From NCBI RefSeq assembly GCF_017876595.1, contig NZ_JAGIOG010000001.1:1736001-1800000 (forward strand): a DNA stretch of 64,000 nt, given 5' to 3'. This document shows, one piece after another, positions 1 through 7,237 of the stretch. This DNA comes from Aeromicrobium fastidiosum (GTDB lineage: Bacteria; Actinomycetota; Actinomycetes; Propionibacteriales; Nocardioidaceae). The notes beneath the pieces were generated by a model. The model saw only the letters and a program-made list of their open reading frames with translations. It was not told the origin of the DNA and did not search any database. Position numbers and translations under genes: made by a program. Numbering within the stretch: the stretch's first letter is position 1; each line of letters opens with the position of its first letter.

Positions 1-590
1 TCCAGTTCGTGACTCCGGGGCTGCTGGGCTGGGCCGTGGCGATGAGCGCGACGTTCGGGGCCGCGTCCAACCTCGTCGTCTGGCGCAAGAACGGCCTGCT
101 GCGCCGACTGCGACTCGCCCCCGTGAGGACGCAGTCGGTCGTCCTCGCACGGGTGGCCGTCAGCCTCACGATCGCCGGCGTCCAGACCGCGATCTTCCTG
201 GCGCTGGGCATGGTGGCCTTCGGACTCCGACTCAGCGGCTCGTGGCCCCTCATCATCCCGCTGCTGCTGTGCGGCACGCTCGCGTTCATGTCGATCGGCC
301 TGCTGGCCGGCTCCGTGGCCAAGACCGAGGAGGGGGCGATCGGCATGGCCAATTTCGTGGTGCTGCCGATGGCGTTCCTGTCGGGCTCCTTCTTCCCGCT
401 CGACGGGGCCCCCGGGTGGGTGCGCGCAGTGGGTCAGGCGCTGCCGCTCAAGCACCTCAACGACGGGATGCTCGACACCATGGTGCGAGGCGAGGGGCCC
501 TCGTCAGCGGTGTTGCCGATCGTGATCCTGCTGGGATTCGCGGTGGTCATGACCGCGATCGCGAGCCGCCTGTTCCGCTGGGACGGCTGA
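1..590 (+). CDS. ABC-2 type transporter permease (3' part)
   Basis: The reading frame is open through the left edge, so this is the C-terminal ~195 residues of an ABC exporter membrane subunit. It shows about five hydrophobic helices and the usual ABC-2 permease order: a cytoplasmic loop with LRRLRLAPVR, then helices with FLSGSFFPLDGAP before the last extracellular loop (PLKHLNDGM) and a final helix ending in SRLFRWDG. Such permeases pair with a DrrA-like ATPase, which would lie upstream outside the window. The substrate cannot be read from the sequence. A GTG at position 9 is internal and not the start. Confidence 0.85.
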   Translation, partial: QFVTPGLLGWAVAMSATFGAASNLVVWRKNGLLRRLRLAPVRTQSVVLARVAVSLTIAGVQTAIFLALGMVAFGLRLSGSWPLIIPLLLCGTLAFMSIGLLAGSVAKTEEGAIGMANFVVLPMAFLSGSFFPLDGAPGWVRAVGQALPLKHLNDGMLDTMVRGEGPSSAVLPIVILLGFAVVMTAIASRLFRWDG

Positions 591-599
591 GCGGTCGCC

Positions 600-875
600 T
601 CAGAGACCCCGCAGGTAGTCGGGGTCGTCGTCGGGGCCACGGGGTGCCGGGGGAGGAGTCCATCCGCCTCCGGTGCTTCCGGGGCGGGGCGGCGCGGAGG
701 GCCTGGCGTGGCCGACGAACAGCCACAGCAGGGGCCCGACGAACGGGACGAGGACGATCACGAACCACGCGATCTTGGGCAGCAGCTTGACCTGGGGCCG
801 GGGCGTGGCGATCAGGTCGAAGATCGCGTAGACGACCAGCACGACGCCGAGCACGAGGACCAGAGCCTTTCCCAT
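600..875 (-). CDS. PLDc_N-domain small membrane protein
   Basis: This 91-residue protein has an N-terminal helix (MGKALVLVLGVVLVVYAIFDLIA), a short basic loop and a second helix (AWFVIVLVPFVGPLLWLFVG), followed by a Pro/Gly-rich cytoplasmic tail. The spacing and the WFVIVLVPFVGPLLWLFVG segment match the PLD-nuclease N-terminal family, common in actinobacteria as stand-alone two-helix proteins of unknown role. The start is ATG 875: a TACGGT -10 box (882-887 on this strand) lies 6 nt upstream, suggesting a leaderless mRNA. It converges with the ABC permease, 9 nt apart. Confidence 0.75.
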   Translation of the reverse strand: MGKALVLVLGVVLVVYAIFDLIATPRPQVKLLPKIAWFVIVLVPFVGPLLWLFVGHARPSAPPRPGSTGGGWTPPPAPRGPDDDPDYLRGL

Positions 876-881
876 TCCCCC

Positions 882-887
882 ACCGTA
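882..887 (-). promoter_or_regulatory. -10 box of the PLDc_N gene, leaderless spacing
   Basis: TACGGT on the minus strand ends 6 nt before ATG 875, so transcription should begin at or next to the start codon. No convincing -35 was seen. Confidence 0.45.
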
Positions 888-931
888 GCCAGCGCCTGCA
901 ACCGGACGCCCTGCGCGTGGGGGCGACCGTT

Positions 932-937
932 TAGGCT
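932..937 (+). promoter_or_regulatory. -10 box of the DUF4229 gene, leaderless spacing
   Basis: TAGGCT is followed by 6 nt (GGCGGC) and ATG 944. There is no Shine-Dalgarno sequence, which fits a leaderless transcript. This promoter would also serve the overlapping Cds1-like gene. Confidence 0.5.
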
Positions 938-943
938 GGCGGC

Positions 944-1210
944 ATGAAGGCTTTCTGGACCTACACGCTCGCCCGCCTGGGTGTCTTCGCGGTGTGCTTC
1001 GTGATCGTCTGGGGCCTGTCGCAGATCTGGCTGGAGTCGACCGCGGTCCTCAACATCTGGGTGCTGCTGATCTCCCTGGTCATCTCGTCGGTCATCTCGG
1101 TGTTCCTCCTCGCGGGGCTCCGCGACAAGCTCGCGCTCAACGTCCACGAGCGGGCCACCCGCATGACGGAGCGCATCGAGGAGTCCCGCCGTGCCGAAGA
1201 CGTCGACTGA
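944..1210 (+). CDS. DUF4229-like small membrane protein
   Basis: An 88-residue protein with two transmembrane helices (about residues 8-28 and 32-57) and a charged cytoplasmic C-terminus ([21 protein letters not shown]). Size and pattern fit the actinobacterial DUF4229 family, whose role is unknown. Its 3' end overlaps the start of the PLP enzyme by 20 nt, so the two are translationally coupled. This family is often found near menaquinone genes, as here, but no functional link is visible. Confidence 0.65.
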   Translation: MKAFWTYTLARLGVFAVCFVIVWGLSQIWLESTAVLNIWVLLISLVISSVISVFLLAGLRDKLALNVHERATRMTERIEESRRAEDVD

Positions 1211-2276
1211 GAGCCGGGCCTGGATCGCCGAGGCGATCCGCCGCGTCGACGCCGACGCCAACCGCAGCGCCGACACGCACCTGCACGTCCTGCCGATCCC
1301 AGTGCCGGGCATCGACCTCTACCTCAAGGACGAGTCGGTGCACCCCACCGGCAGCCTCAAGCACCGTCTGGCGCGTTCGCTGTTCCTGTACGCCCTCTGC
1401 AACGGCTGGATCGGTCCCGGCTCGACGGTCATCGAGGCGTCGAGCGGGTCGACGGCCGTCAGCGAGGCCTACTTCGCGCGCCTGATCGGGCTGCCCTTCG
1501 TGGCGGTCATGCCGGCGTCGACGAGTCGCGAGAAGATCGCGCTGATCGAGTTCTACGGGGGGCGCTGTCACCTGGTCGACGATCCGGGGACGGTCTACGA
1601 CGTCGCCCGCGACCTGGCCGACGAGTCGGGCGGCCACTACATGGACCAGTTCACGTACGCCGAGCGCGCCACCGACTGGCGGGGCAACAACAACATCGCG
1701 GAGTCGATCTTCGACCAGATGTCGGCCGAGCCGCACCCGTGCCCGACGTGGATCGTGGTCAGCGCCGGCACGGGTGGCACGTCCGCGACGATCGGACGGT
1801 TCGTGCGCTACCGCCGCTTCGACACCCGCATCGCGGTCGCCGACCCCGAGAACTCGGCCTTCTACGGCGGCTGGGAGTCCGACCGGTCCGACGTCACGAC
1901 CGGCAGCCCGTCCCGCATCGAGGGCATCGGACGCATGCGCGTCGAGCCGTCGTTCGTGGGCGGTGTCATCGACGACATGGTCAAGGTGCCCGACGCCGCG
2001 TCGATCGCGACGATGCGATGGGTCTCGGGCATCCTCGGACGTCCCGTGGGCGGATCGACCGGCACCAACGTGTGGGCGTCCCTGACCCTGATCGGCGACA
2101 TGCGCGACGCCGGCGAGGAGGGCAGCGTCGTCACGCTGCTGTGCGACGGCGGCGAGCGCTACCTGCAGACCTACTACGACGACGAGTGGCTGGCGGGCCG
2201 GGGCATCGACATCGCGCCGTACGCCGCCGCGCTCGAGCAGTTCGGTGCCACCGGGGTGCTCCCGGACGTCGGCTGA
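1191..2276 (+). CDS. PLP-dependent cysteine synthase-fold enzyme, Cds1-like cysteine desulfhydrase
   Basis: 361 residues with the cysteine synthase/beta-family fold of PLP enzymes. The PLP lysine is Lys57 in HPTGSLKHR; the substrate loop is EASSGSTA (about 82-89); the phosphate-binding glycine loop is [12 protein letters not shown] (about 194-205). The protein closely follows the mycobacterial Rv3684/Cds1 type, reported to release H2S from L-cysteine; ordinary CysK/CysM would show a shorter C-terminus. Start GTG 1191 lies inside the 3' end of the upstream gene. Desulfhydrase rather than synthase activity is inferred from overall resemblance, not from a diagnostic residue. Confidence 0.8.
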   Translation: MPKTSTESRAWIAEAIRRVDADANRSADTHLHVLPIPVPGIDLYLKDESVHPTGSLKHRLARSLFLYALCNGWIGPGSTVIEASSGSTAVSEAYFARLIGLPFVAVMPASTSREKIALIEFYGGRCHLVDDPGTVYDVARDLADESGGHYMDQFTYAERATDWRGNNNIAESIFDQMSAEPHPCPTWIVVSAGTGGTSATIGRFVRYRRFDTRIAVADPENSAFYGGWESDRSDVTTGSPSRIEGIGRMRVEPSFVGGVIDDMVKVPDAASIATMRWVSGILGRPVGGSTGTNVWASLTLIGDMRDAGEEGSVVTLLCDGGERYLQTYYDDEWLAGRGIDIAPYAAALEQFGATGVLPDVG

Positions 2277-2360
2277 ATCCCACGAGACCGTGGTGTTCTG
2301 GCACGTACCTCGGGTTGCAACCCTGGGTAGGTGCTCGAATCCCACGAGACCGTGGGATTC
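2275..2360. repeat. Triple-hairpin intergenic element, probable bidirectional terminator
   Basis: GAATCCCACGAGACCGTGG occurs twice as direct repeats (2275-2293 and 2337-2355, 62 nt apart). The second copy forms a perfect 10-bp stem with an AGAC loop (2337-2346/2351-2360); the first forms an imperfect version. Between them is a third hairpin around the 12-nt palindrome GGGTTGCAACCC (2312-2323), flanked by GCACGTACC/GGTAGGTGC. It sits between convergent genes, and the first copy overlaps the stop codon of the Cds1-like gene. Confidence 0.65.
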
Positions 2361-2362
2361 CG

Positions 2363-2860
2363 TCACGGGGTGACGGGGATGATGTCGGCCGAGACGAGCA
2401 CGCCATCGTCGATCACGAGCAGTCCCAGCGTGCCGTGGGGCTGTCGGCGCTTGTCGGTCGGCGACCCGGGGTTGAACAACCGCTGACCGTCCTGCTCGGT
2501 GTCCCACGGGATGTGGGAGTGCCCGAACACGACGAGATCGGCGTCGGGGAACCGGCGGCGCATCCGCGCGGCCCGGCCGTCCTTCGACCCGGAGTCGTGG
2601 ATCATCGCGATGGACAGCCCGTCGAGGTCGAGCTCGAGCGTCTCGGGCGCGCCCCACGCGACGACGTCCGGCCCGTCGTTGTTGCCCGCGACGACGTGCA
2701 CGGGCGCGAGCTGGGCCAGCTCGTCGAGCACCGAGGGCTGGCATACGTCGCCGGCGTGCAGGATGACGTGGACGTCCGCGAGCCGGGCGGCCACCGCGGG
2801 CGGCGTGGCCTTCCAGAAGCGTGGGGCATGGGTGTCGGCGACGACCCCGACGCGCAGCAC
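2363..2860 (-). CDS. YfcE-type metallophosphoesterase
   Basis: 165 residues with all the metal-binding motifs of the calcineurin-like YfcE/MJ0936 phosphodiesterases: VADTHAPR near the N-terminus, HAGDV, AGNND, HDSG and GHSHIPW, in canonical order. The size (about 165) is typical for this compact family, which acts on small phosphodiester substrates with Mn/Ni; the natural substrate is unknown. Start GTG 2860 follows the menA stop by 1 nt, so it is very probably co-transcribed with menA. An upstream in-frame start would add a low-complexity extension overlapping menA and is less likely. Confidence 0.85.
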   Translation of the reverse strand: MLRVGVVADTHAPRFWKATPPAVAARLADVHVILHAGDVCQPSVLDELAQLAPVHVVAGNNDGPDVVAWGAPETLELDLDGLSIAMIHDSGSKDGRAARMRRRFPDADLVVFGHSHIPWDTEQDGQRLFNPGSPTDKRRQPHGTLGLLVIDDGVLVSADIIPVTP

Positions 2861-2861
2861 G

Positions 2862-3746
2862 TCAGGCCCCGATCGCGAGGCCGATCGCGAGCCCCGCGGC
2901 GTAGACGAGCTCGGCCAGCCCCGTGTCGCGCAGCACCGGGATGAGTGCCATCCCGCCGGCACCCGATGCGACGACCTGGCGGGCGCGCACCGCGAACGGC
3001 ACCATCGCCAGCCCCAGCAGCGCCCACGGGGTCGCGACGGACGCGGCGACGAGCGACAGCACCGCGATCAGCACGAGCAGGGTGAAGAAGTGGCGGGTGC
3101 GGGCGTCGCCGAGCACCACCGCGAGGGTCTTCTTGCCCGTGACGGAGTCGGTCGGGATGTCGCGCAGGTTGTTGGCGACGAGGATCGCGCACGCCAGCGC
3201 CCCGACCCCGATGGACGCCGCCACGGCGACCCGGGTGATCTCCTCGATCTGCACGTACGCCGTGCCGAGCACCGCGACGAGGCCGAAGAACACGAAGACG
3301 CTGACCTCGCCCAGCGCACGGTAGCCGTAGGGGGAGGGGCCGCCCGTGTACGTCCACGCGGCCCCGAGCGCGGCGACGCCGACGAGCAGCAGCCACCACG
3401 TCGTGGTGGCGGCGAGCGCGAGGCCGAACGCCGCGCCCAGGCCGAGGAACCCGAGGGCGGCGATCTTGACGGAGCGGGCGGGGACGAGGCCCGAACCCAC
3501 GAGCCTCAGCGGTCCGACGCGGTCGTCGTCAGTGCCCTTGATGCCGTCGGAGTAGTCGTTGGCGTAGTTGACGCCGATCTGCAGGGCCAGCGAGACGCCG
3601 AGGGCGAGCAGCGCCTTCCACCACACGACGGAGTCCGCGTAGGCCGCGGCTCCCGTGCCGGCCAGCACGGGTGCCACCGCGGCGGGCAGCGTGCGCGGCC
3701 GGGATCCCGCGATCCAGAGCTGGGCGGGGGAGAGCGAGGTGGTCAT
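2862..3746 (-). CDS. menA: 1,4-dihydroxy-2-naphthoate polyprenyltransferase
   Basis: A 294-residue UbiA-superfamily membrane enzyme that attaches the polyprenyl chain to DHNA, giving demethylmenaquinone. Visible motifs are the prenyl-diphosphate-binding NYANDYSDGIKGTDDDR (about 65-80) and the second NNLRDIPTDSVTGKKTLAV. The flanking RPRTLPAAVAPVLAG at the N-terminus is characteristic of MenA rather than UbiA or heme O synthase. About nine hydrophobic segments follow. The start is ATG 3746; a longer start at 3779 would run into the divergent promoter. It is divergent from the small HTH gene at 3822 and heads the menA-phosphoesterase pair. Confidence 0.93.
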   Translation of the reverse strand: MTTSLSPAQLWIAGSRPRTLPAAVAPVLAGTGAAAYADSVVWWKALLALGVSLALQIGVNYANDYSDGIKGTDDDRVGPLRLVGSGLVPARSVKIAALGFLGLGAAFGLALAATTTWWLLLVGVAALGAAWTYTGGPSPYGYRALGEVSVFVFFGLVAVLGTAYVQIEEITRVAVAASIGVGALACAILVANNLRDIPTDSVTGKKTLAVVLGDARTRHFFTLLVLIAVLSLVAASVATPWALLGLAMVPFAVRARQVVASGAGGMALIPVLRDTGLAELVYAAGLAIGLAIGA

Positions 3747-3774
3747 GGGCCGCAAGTCTGCCACCTGATCGGCT

Positions 3775-3819
3775 GTCAAGTTCCGGTTGACGCCATTGGG
3801 TCGTCAAGCTAGCGTTGAC
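3775..3819. promoter_or_regulatory. Twin GTCAA-N7-TTGAC operators over a leaderless promoter
   Basis: Two dyads with identical arms lie 28 bp apart: 3775-3791 and 3803-3819. The promoter TTGACG (3787-3792), 17-bp spacer, TAGCGT (3810-3815) is overlapped by both. Only 6 nt separate the -10 from ATG 3822, so the mRNA should be leaderless. The first dyad also contains a minus-strand TTGACA (3774-3779) pointing toward menA. The HTH protein just downstream is the obvious candidate ligand (inference). Confidence 0.6.
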
Positions 3820-3821
3820 GC

Positions 3822-4382
3822 ATGAGCATCGACGACGCGGAGTTCTCCGACCTCATCGCCCGGGCCATCGCCCGACTCGACCCGTCGCTGGAACGGCGGC
3901 TCGACACCGAGCCCGAGGCGCACCTCGACCTGGTGATGCTGACCCGTCGCGCGCACGACGAGACCAATCGGCTGCTGCACGCCGCGGTGGCGTCCGCGCG
4001 CGCCGCCGGATCGAGCTGGGAGGCAGTCGGGTCGGCCCTCGGCATGAGCCGCCAGGCCGCCCAGCAGCGCTTCGGCCACAAGACCCCCGCCGTCCCCGGC
4101 ACGACCGAGCACCGTCAGCTGGTGGGGCTCACGGCGTTCAGCGAGATGGAGCAGCTCGACCTGTGGGGACGTCACGGCTGGCACTCGATCGGCTACGGGC
4201 CGCTGTTCCACGACGTCGAGCGGTCGGAGACGCAGTGGGAGCACAAGCGCGCCGTGGTCGGCAGCCGCAGGGCCCGCGACCTCGAGGCCCAGGGCTGGGA
4301 GCGGATCGGCTCGATGTGGTTCCCGTGGGTCTACTTCAAGCGTCCCCTGCCACTGCCGGCCGTTCCGGGTGAGCCGGGCTGA
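3822..4382 (+). CDS. Small helix-turn-helix protein of unknown function
   Basis: 186 residues. The N-terminal half holds a predicted helix-turn-helix, SSWEAVGSALGMSRQAAQQRFG (about residues 66-87), of the kind seen in sigma-like and AsnC-like small regulators. The C-terminal half is rich in aromatic residues (RHGWHSIGYGPLFHDVE, WERIGSMWFPWVYFKR), suggesting a small ligand- or protein-binding module. I do not recognise a named family. It lies between menA (divergent) and menE (its 3' end overlaps the probable menE start), and twin palindromes sit on its promoter, so autoregulation and control of menA are plausible inferences. Confidence 0.6.
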   Translation: MSIDDAEFSDLIARAIARLDPSLERRLDTEPEAHLDLVMLTRRAHDETNRLLHAAVASARAAGSSWEAVGSALGMSRQAAQQRFGHKTPAVPGTTEHRQLVGLTAFSEMEQLDLWGRHGWHSIGYGPLFHDVERSETQWEHKRAVVGSRRARDLEAQGWERIGSMWFPWVYFKRPLPLPAVPGEPG

Positions 4383-5418
4383 CGACGTGAGTGCGTCCCT
4401 GCGGCCCGTGGCCGGTCCCGCCCGTGAGGTGCTCGAGCTCGTTCGCGCCTGGGTCCGTGACGGCGGCGACCCGATCGTCGTGCGCACCTCGGGCAGCACC
4501 GGCGAGCCCAAGGACGTCGTGCTGTCGCACGCGGCCGTCACGTCCTCGGCGCGCGCCAGCCTCGACCGGCTGGGCGGACCGGGCGGGTGGCTGCTGGCGA
4601 TGCCGGTGACGGGCGTGGGCGGCCTGCAGGTGCTGGTCAGGTCGGCGCTCGCCGGCGTCGATCCCGTCTTCGCCGACGACCACGCCTCGCTGGCCGATGC
4701 GGTCGCGGCGGTCCGCGGACCGCGGCGCTACGCCTCGCTCGTCCCCACCCAGGTGCACCGCCTGGTCGAGGCCGGTGAGGTGGACGCGCTGCGGTCGCTC
4801 GACGGGCTGCTGATCGGCGGCGCTGCCGTGTCGCCCGACCTGCTCGCGGCGCTCGACGAGGTGCGGGTCGTGCGCACCTACGGCATGAGCGAGACCAGTG
4901 GCGGATGCGTCTACGACGGGGTGCCGCTCGACGGAGTGCGGTTGCGCGTCGACGACGCCGGTCAGGTGCACGTCTCGGGGCCCGTGCTGTTCGACGGCTA
5001 CGCCGATGCCGCTGCGACCGCCCGGGTGCTGAGCGACGGCTGGTTCGCCACAGCCGATCTCGGGACGATCGACGCATCCGGACGGCTCAGCATCACAGGC
5101 CGCCGCGACGACGTCGTCATCAGCGGCGGCGTCAACATCGCACTTCCGGCGGTGACCGAAGCGCTGCAACGGCTCGACGGCGTCCGCGACGCGATCGCTC
5201 TCGGCGTGCCCGATGTCGAGTGGGGGCAGCGGGTGGTGGCGTACGTCGTGCCAGCCGGGGATGTGTGCCTCGACGCGCTGCGGCTGGACGAGCTGCGCGA
5301 CGGGGTCGAGGCCTGCGGGCTGCCCCGCACGTGGGCGCCTCGCGCGCTCGTCCTCGTCGACGAGCTGCCGTTGCTGCCCGGCGGCAAGGTCGACCGTCAG
5401 GCGCTACAGGGCCGCTGA
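4369..5418 (+). CDS. menE: o-succinylbenzoate-CoA ligase
   Basis: A member of the ANL superfamily that activates o-succinylbenzoate with ATP and CoA. Motifs: P-loop VVRTSGSTGEPKDVVLSH, YGMSETSGGCVYDG, the hinge GRRDDVVISGGVNIALPAVTEAL, and the C-terminal catalytic Lys in PGGKVDRQALQ. At ~349 residues it is shorter than typical acyl-CoA ligases, as is usual for actinobacterial MenE, which lacks much of the N-terminal domain. The start may be GTG 4369 (overlapping the upstream stop) or GTG 4387; neither has a Shine-Dalgarno sequence. The men context makes the assignment secure. Confidence 0.9.
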   Translation: MSRADDVSASLRPVAGPAREVLELVRAWVRDGGDPIVVRTSGSTGEPKDVVLSHAAVTSSARASLDRLGGPGGWLLAMPVTGVGGLQVLVRSALAGVDPVFADDHASLADAVAAVRGPRRYASLVPTQVHRLVEAGEVDALRSLDGLLIGGAAVSPDLLAALDEVRVVRTYGMSETSGGCVYDGVPLDGVRLRVDDAGQVHVSGPVLFDGYADAAATARVLSDGWFATADLGTIDASGRLSITGRRDDVVISGGVNIALPAVTEALQRLDGVRDAIALGVPDVEWGQRVVAYVVPAGDVCLDALRLDELRDGVEACGLPRTWAPRALVLVDELPLLPGGKVDRQALQGR

Positions 5419-5434
5419 CCCCGCCGTCCGGGGT

Positions 5435-5481
5435 GGTGCGCTGGCGTCCACGATCGCGACGCGGGTGGACGCCGACGCACC
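5435..5481. terminator. Strong hairpin between convergent menE and SDR genes
   Basis: GGTGCG and GGCGTCCAC (5435-5451) pair with GTGGACGCC and CGCACC (5465-5481), separated only by a 2x2 internal loop, around a 13-nt loop. The stem is symmetric and lies between two convergent genes, so it should terminate from both sides. There is no U-tract, as is common in GC-rich actinobacteria. Confidence 0.65.
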
Positions 5482-5512
5482 GCCCACGGGACGGGGTCGG
5501 CGGCGCTGGACG

Positions 5513-6172
5513 CTAGCGCACCGCCGCGGCGATGGCGTCGGCGATCGGGGTGGACCCGCCGACGAGCTCCCACTGTTGGCGGTGCGTGGCCGGGTCGTCC
5601 AGCACCGCGGCGATGACCGCGGCGACGTCGGCGCGCGGGATCTGGCCCCGGTCGACCTTCTCGGCGATCGTCACCTGCCCCGTCGGGGCGTCGTCGGTCA
5701 GACCGCCGGGACGGATGATCGTCCAGTCGAGGTCGCTCGCGCGCAGGACGACATCGGCCTCGCGCTTGGCGTCGACGTAGGCCTTCCAGGAGTCCTCGAC
5801 GTCGTCGGCCAGGGGCTCGTCGACGCTGATCGCCGAGATCTGCACGAAGCGGCGGACGCCCGCAGCCGTGGCCCCCGCGATCGACTTGAGCGAGCCGCCG
5901 AGGTCGACGGTCTTCTTGCGCTCGACATTGCCGTCTCCGCCACCGCCTGCGGCGAACACCACGGCGTCCGCGCCGGTGAAGGCCTGTGCGAAGTCGTCGT
6001 CGCCCGACGCCTCGATGTCGAGCAGGACGACCTCGGCCCCGAGCTCCTGCAGCTCGGCGGTGTGGTCGGGGTTGCGGACGAGGGCGACGGGCTGGTGGCC
6101 GCCGTCGACCAGGACGGGGATGAGGAGGCGGGCGATCTTGCCGTGGCCTCCGACGATGGCGATTCGGGTCAT
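5513..6172 (-). CDS. NAD(P)H-binding atypical SDR / epimerase-like protein
   Basis: 219 residues of the atypical SDR (NAD(P)H-binding, YwnB/HSCARG-like) type. It has a Rossmann start IAIVGGHGKIARLLIP (about 4-19) with a GxxGxxG-like loop, DADVVFAAGGGG at the second motif, FVQISAISVD, AKREADVVLRASDLDWTIIRPGGL in place of the usual Tyr-x3-Lys, and ending in WELVGGSTPIADAIAAAV. The start is ATG 6172, with a very strong Shine-Dalgarno AAGGAGG 6 nt upstream. It is divergent from menC. Cofactor binding is clear; the substrate is unknown and it is probably unrelated to menaquinone. Confidence 0.8.
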   Translation of the reverse strand: MTRIAIVGGHGKIARLLIPVLVDGGHQPVALVRNPDHTAELQELGAEVVLLDIEASGDDDFAQAFTGADAVVFAAGGGGDGNVERKKTVDLGGSLKSIAGATAAGVRRFVQISAISVDEPLADDVEDSWKAYVDAKREADVVLRASDLDWTIIRPGGLTDDAPTGQVTIAEKVDRGQIPRADVAAVIAAVLDDPATHRQQWELVGGSTPIADAIAAAVR

Positions 6173-6279
6173 GCCGTCACCTCCTTCGAAGAAGGACGGT
6201 AAGTAGGTACCGGCATGACCTGTGTCTGTCGTTTCACTCGCTGGCGCTCGCTCATGCCTCCAACGTAGGTCGGTGCCGG

Positions 6280-6285
6280 TAAGTT
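6280..6285 (+). promoter_or_regulatory. -10 box of menC deciding its GTG start
   Basis: TAAGTT lies 7 nt upstream of GTG 6293, the leaderless spacing seen repeatedly in this window. The alternative TTG at 6284 overlaps the -10 itself and is unlikely to be the start. Confidence 0.5.
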
Positions 6286-6292
6286 GCCAGTC

Positions 6293-7237
6293 GTGCAGCC
6301 CCGTACCTTCTCGATCCCGATGCCGACGACGTTCCGCGGCATCACCCGGCGCGAGGGGATGCTTCTCGAGGGCCCTGCAGGCTGGGCGGAGTTCAGCCCC
6401 TTCCTCGACTACGACGCCCGCGAGAGCGCCCCGTGGCTGGCCGCGGCGATCGAGTCGGCCGAGCGCGAGTGGCCGACTCCGCTGCGCGACCGGGTGCCGG
6501 TCAACTGCACCGTTCCCGCGATCGGGCCCGAGCACGCGGCTGCGATCGTCCGCCGCAGTGGCTGCTCGACGGCCAAGGTCAAGGTCGCCGAGAAGGGCCA
6601 GACGCTCGCCGACGACATCGAGCGCGTCGAGGCGGTGCGCGACGCCATCGGGCCGCGCGGACACGTGCGGGTCGACGCCAACGGCGGGTGGACGGTCGAC
6701 GGTGCGGTCAGTGCGATCGCCGCGCTCAACCTGGCCGCGCACGGTCTGGAGTACGTCGAGCAGCCGTGCGCGTCGGTCGAGGACCTCGCCGCCGTCCGCC
6801 GCCGTGTCGGCGTGCCGATCGCCGCCGACGAGTCGATCCGCCGAGCCGACGACCCGCTGCGCGTCGCCCGGCTCGGGGCCGCCGACATCGCGGTTCTCAA
6901 GGTCGCGCCACTGGGCGGGGTGCACGCGTGCCTGCGTATCGCCGAGCAGATCGGGCTCCCGGTCGTCGTCTCCAGCGCCGTCGACACGTCGATCGGGCTC
7001 GCCGCCGGGCTGGCCCTCGCCGCGGCGCTGCCCGAGCTGCCGTACGCCTGCGGACTGGCCACCACGTCGTTGCTCGACGGGGACGTCGTCGCGTCGCCGC
7101 TCGTCCCGGTCGACGGATCCCTGCCCGTCGGTCGGCAGTCGCTCGACCTCGCCGCCTACGACCTGGTCGCGGCCGACGGCGAGACGGACGCCCGCTGGCA
7201 GGCCCGTCTCTCAGCCGTCCGGGCGGTGCTGGCATGA
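6293..7237 (+). CDS. menC: o-succinylbenzoate synthase
   Basis: 314 residues of the enolase superfamily; dehydrates SHCHC to o-succinylbenzoate. Catalytic features: KVKVAEKG (Lys pair of the first catalytic strand), the metal ligands in VDANGGWTVD, EYVEQPC and AADESIRR, and the second catalytic Lys in VLKVAPLGG, in canonical order. A short N-terminal capping domain (FRGITRREGMLLEGPAGWAEFSPF) is typical of the actinobacterial form. Start GTG 6293 is chosen from promoter spacing. It overlaps menD by 4 nt (ATGA), so the two are translationally coupled. Confidence 0.92.
   Translation: MQPRTFSIPMPTTFRGITRREGMLLEGPAGWAEFSPFLDYDARESAPWLAAAIESAEREWPTPLRDRVPVNCTVPAIGPEHAAAIVRRSGCSTAKVKVAEKGQTLADDIERVEAVRDAIGPRGHVRVDANGGWTVDGAVSAIAALNLAAHGLEYVEQPCASVEDLAAVRRRVGVPIAADESIRRADDPLRVARLGAADIAVLKVAPLGGVHACLRIAEQIGLPVVVSSAVDTSIGLAAGLALAAALPELPYACGLATTSLLDGDVVASPLVPVDGSLPVGRQSLDLAAYDLVAADGETDARWQARLSAVRAVLA

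Noticed and set aside
6241-6292. TTG 6284 as the menC start
   Set aside because: It overlaps the -10 hexamer TAAGTT; GTG 6293 has the leaderless spacing used by neighbours.
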